From Penium margaritaceum (taxonomy: Eukaryota > Streptophyta > Zygnematophyceae > Desmidiales > Peniaceae), in the NCBI GenBank assembly GCA_023375785.1, contig SZWC01001161.1:175933-204150 (forward strand): a stretch of DNA of 28,218 nucleotides, given 5' to 3'. A program made the translations under genes and the position numbers. The notes under the pieces are model-generated. The model made no database searches, had not been told where the DNA came from, and worked only from the letters and a program-made list of their open reading frames with translations. Shown here in pieces: positions 26,745 to 28,218 of the stretch. Positions within the stretch are counted from its first letter, which is position 1, and each line of letters opens with the position of its first letter.

Positions 26745-27095
26745 GTAAAGAAGTCAAGGAGAATTTCATTCTGGTCATGAGGTTCCTCTGGTTGGTTTCC
26801 TTTATGGCCCTGGTGCATTTGGAGCCCATTGGAGTCAAACTCGGATCACCGGCAGTAGATTATCTGGCCACACATGGGGGTACCAGATTCCACCCATCCA
26901 ACATTCAAACTAGGCTAACTTTCTTAATACTGACTTTGATGGAGCGATTCAAAGCTTGATCTTCCATGGCAACTTTCAAGGAATCCAAAATCGACAGTCA
27001 GAATAGGTGTTCAACCACTCCATAGTGGTCCAATCAAGGAATACGATCAATGGCACTCATTGTAAGGAGCACACCATATCGACAATGGCCCCTTG
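26745..27095 (-). repeat. LTR fragment E, minus orientation, related to the copia B LTR
   Basis: On the minus strand it starts TGTCGATATG at 27084. It aligns through several blocks with 16342 to about 16680: an AAAGCTTGA block, an ATTCAACCA...GGTCCAATCA block, CAGATTCCACCCA, and TTTGGAGC...ACTCGGA. Similarity is moderate by eye. The 11 bases 27085-27095 read AAGGGGCCAT-like on the minus strand before TGTC and could be the end of its polypurine tract, cut by the insertion of element C. The left end is broken at the RT of D. Confidence 0.6.
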
Positions 27096-27748
27096 TGTTA
27101 GCTACTGAGCTAACCACCTCTGGCAGAGAAGCCGCGAAACTGAAAAGCTCACAAAGGTTTTTAGGCCTTCTTCCTTTGTTGACATGTGTCATGCACCCCA
27201 AACTTAATCAGGCATACACTTCACCTTCAAGAGTACTAACGCCTTAGCATTACATCTCAAGAAGAGCTCAAGTCGTCAATACGCAAGAGAGCATCAAGCA
27301 AGGGTTGATTGATCAGCATGCAAGACAAGTCCTTTTATAGCTGTCTGTCCAGTCCTAGAACTCAAAAGCACATTCCTGGGAAGTGGCCTGAACCAGCCAC
27401 GTCACCAATAGACTTGCACTGTGGGCTTGACACATAAGCATCCTAGTGCCAAGGTGACAGACCAACCATGTAGCGTCCAAGAAGCTACGGACTTTCTTTC
27501 TTGGAAGCTTCCACAGCAAACAAGATATGCATGGGGCCAGGATCGACCTCATGACCTCTCACTTGGCCAAATCAACAAAATGGCCAAGGTAACCATTCAC
27601 CCACATGGTGTACTCACAGGTCATATCTCACAAGAGACAGAGCATAGTTGAGTCACACTACAACGGATCTAGGGGTCATACCTCCACAAGGGGCAGAGCA
27701 TTCCTGATCCGTCCTACAACACTGAACAAGGGGCAAAAACATTCAACA
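27096..27748 (-). repeat. 3' LTR of copia C
   Basis: 653 bp, from TGTTAGCTAC on the plus strand at 27096 to ...ATTCAACA at 27748. It aligns end to end with 9699-10350. It is next to fragment E on the left and the polypurine tract on the right. Confidence 0.92.
27332..27339 (-). promoter_or_regulatory. LTR TATA box of copia C
   Basis: The minus strand reads TATAAAAG at the position matching 9934-9941 in element A. Confidence 0.55.
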
Positions 27749-27760
27749 AATCTCTCCCTT
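27749..27760 (-). promoter_or_regulatory. polypurine tract of copia C
   Basis: The minus strand reads AAGGGAGAGATT before the LTR, identical to 5111-5122. Confidence 0.85.
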
Positions 27761-27783
27761 GCACCTTGCGTCAGTGACCATCA

Positions 27784-28218
27784 TCATTCGTCATCACTTG
27801 CGTTGACCATGCCGACACCTTGCCTGCCCGCCTGGTGGAGATCCTTGTCCAGTGGCTTTGTAAGCATGTCAGCCCGGTTCAGCTTGGTGCCGACATACTC
27901 GAGCTCCACTGTCTGCTTGTAGACCAAGTCTCGAGCGTAGTGGTAGCGGATCTCGATGTGCTTTGTGCGCCTGGACAGGACGGGGTTCTTTGACATGTCA
28001 ATGGCGCTCATGTTGTCAATCTTGATGACCGTCGCCGTTGCCTGTGGTGCCTTCATCTCGGATAGCAAGCTTCGTAGCCACTGCATCTCTTTACACACCT
28101 CAGCCAAGGCGATGTACTCAGCTTCAGCTGTTGACAAAGAGACACATTCCTGCTTGCGACTTGCCCAACTGACTGCACCTCCATTCAACATACACACAAA
28201 GCCGGAGGTAGATTTTCT
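27784..28218 (-). CDS. copia C RNase H, 5'-truncated by the window edge
   Basis: The frame enters from the right edge ([11 protein letters not shown]) and ends at TGA 27784-27786, 36 bp before the LTR. Motifs: [17 protein letters not shown] (catalytic Glu), K-I-D-N-M-S (Asp), [21 protein letters not shown]. It degrades RNA in the RNA/DNA hybrid during reverse transcription and is the C-terminal part of the copia polyprotein, so no start codon is expected here. It is the only copia coding stretch in the window without visible damage. The first catalytic Asp lies outside. Confidence 0.88.
   Translation of the reverse strand, partial: RKSTSGFVCMLNGGAVSWASRKQECVSLSTAEAEYIALAEVCKEMQWLRSLLSEMKAPQATATVIKIDNMSAIDMSKNPVLSRRTKHIEIRYHYARDLVYKQTVELEYVGTKLNRADMLTKPLDKDLHQAGRQGVGMVNASDDE

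Larger units (their letters stand above)
27096..28218 (-). mobile_element. copia element C (same family as A), 3' end, runs off the window
   Basis: 3' LTR, polypurine tract and RNase H on the minus strand, closely matching element A. The coding part in the window has no stop or frameshift and is nearer to the copia consensus than A, so C is probably younger. The rest of pol and gag should lie to the right of 28218. Confidence 0.9.

Overview
The window looks like a repeat-only stretch of a large eukaryotic genome of the plant or green-algal type. I see no host gene, tRNA or rRNA. Everything recognisable is transposable-element DNA or tandem repeat: plant-style Ty1/copia retrotransposons (gag with a CCHC knuckle, then PR-IN-RT-RNase H), an hAT DNA transposon with an 8-bp target duplication, and two multi-kilobase arrays of degenerate 10-11 bp units. 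A repeat-rich streptophyte alga would fit, but no host gene is present to prove it.

Layout, left to right. (1) 1-10350 is one old minus-strand copia element, here called A. Its 3' LTR is cut by the left edge and split by an hAT element at 246-4870 (11-bp terminal inverted repeats, 8-bp target duplication ATCCATAC). The hAT carries a plus-strand transposase with one in-frame TAG. Element A continues with its polypurine tract, RNase H, RT, integrase, protease remnant, gag, leader, primer-binding site (9683-9696) and 5' LTR (9699-10350). That primer site is complementary to the anticodon arm of initiator tRNA-Met, not to the tRNA 3' end. (2) 10351-15799 is an array of a degenerate 11-bp unit (GGGCGCAACTA type). 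(3) 15800-17041 is the 3' end of a plus-strand copia element B: RNase H, polypurine tract and a probable LTR. (4) 17054-23742 is an array of a degenerate 10-bp unit (GATTGCCAGT type) with higher-order structure. (5) 23743-26740 is a decayed plus-strand copia element D: possible LTR or leader, protease, integrase, linker and the start of RT. (6) 26745-27084 is a minus-strand LTR fragment E, related to the LTR of B. (7) 27096-28218 is the 3' LTR and RNase H of a better preserved minus-strand copia element C, of the same family as A; it runs off the right edge.

The nesting gives a relative history. The hAT entered A's LTR after A had inserted. A's outer LTR edge meets the 11-bp array directly, as if A had landed in it. 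C lies 11 bp from the end of E. E abuts the broken RT of D. Nearly all coding sequence is dead. In element A most damage is nonsense codons reachable by one G:C to A:T transition, and the 11-bp units vary mainly at a CpG that reads CG, TG or CA. Both patterns fit decay of methylated cytosine. I found no convincing new multi-gene system. The most unusual items are the two helical-pitch arrays with higher-order organisation, the internal-tRNA primer site, and the histone-H1-like tail on the hAT transposase.
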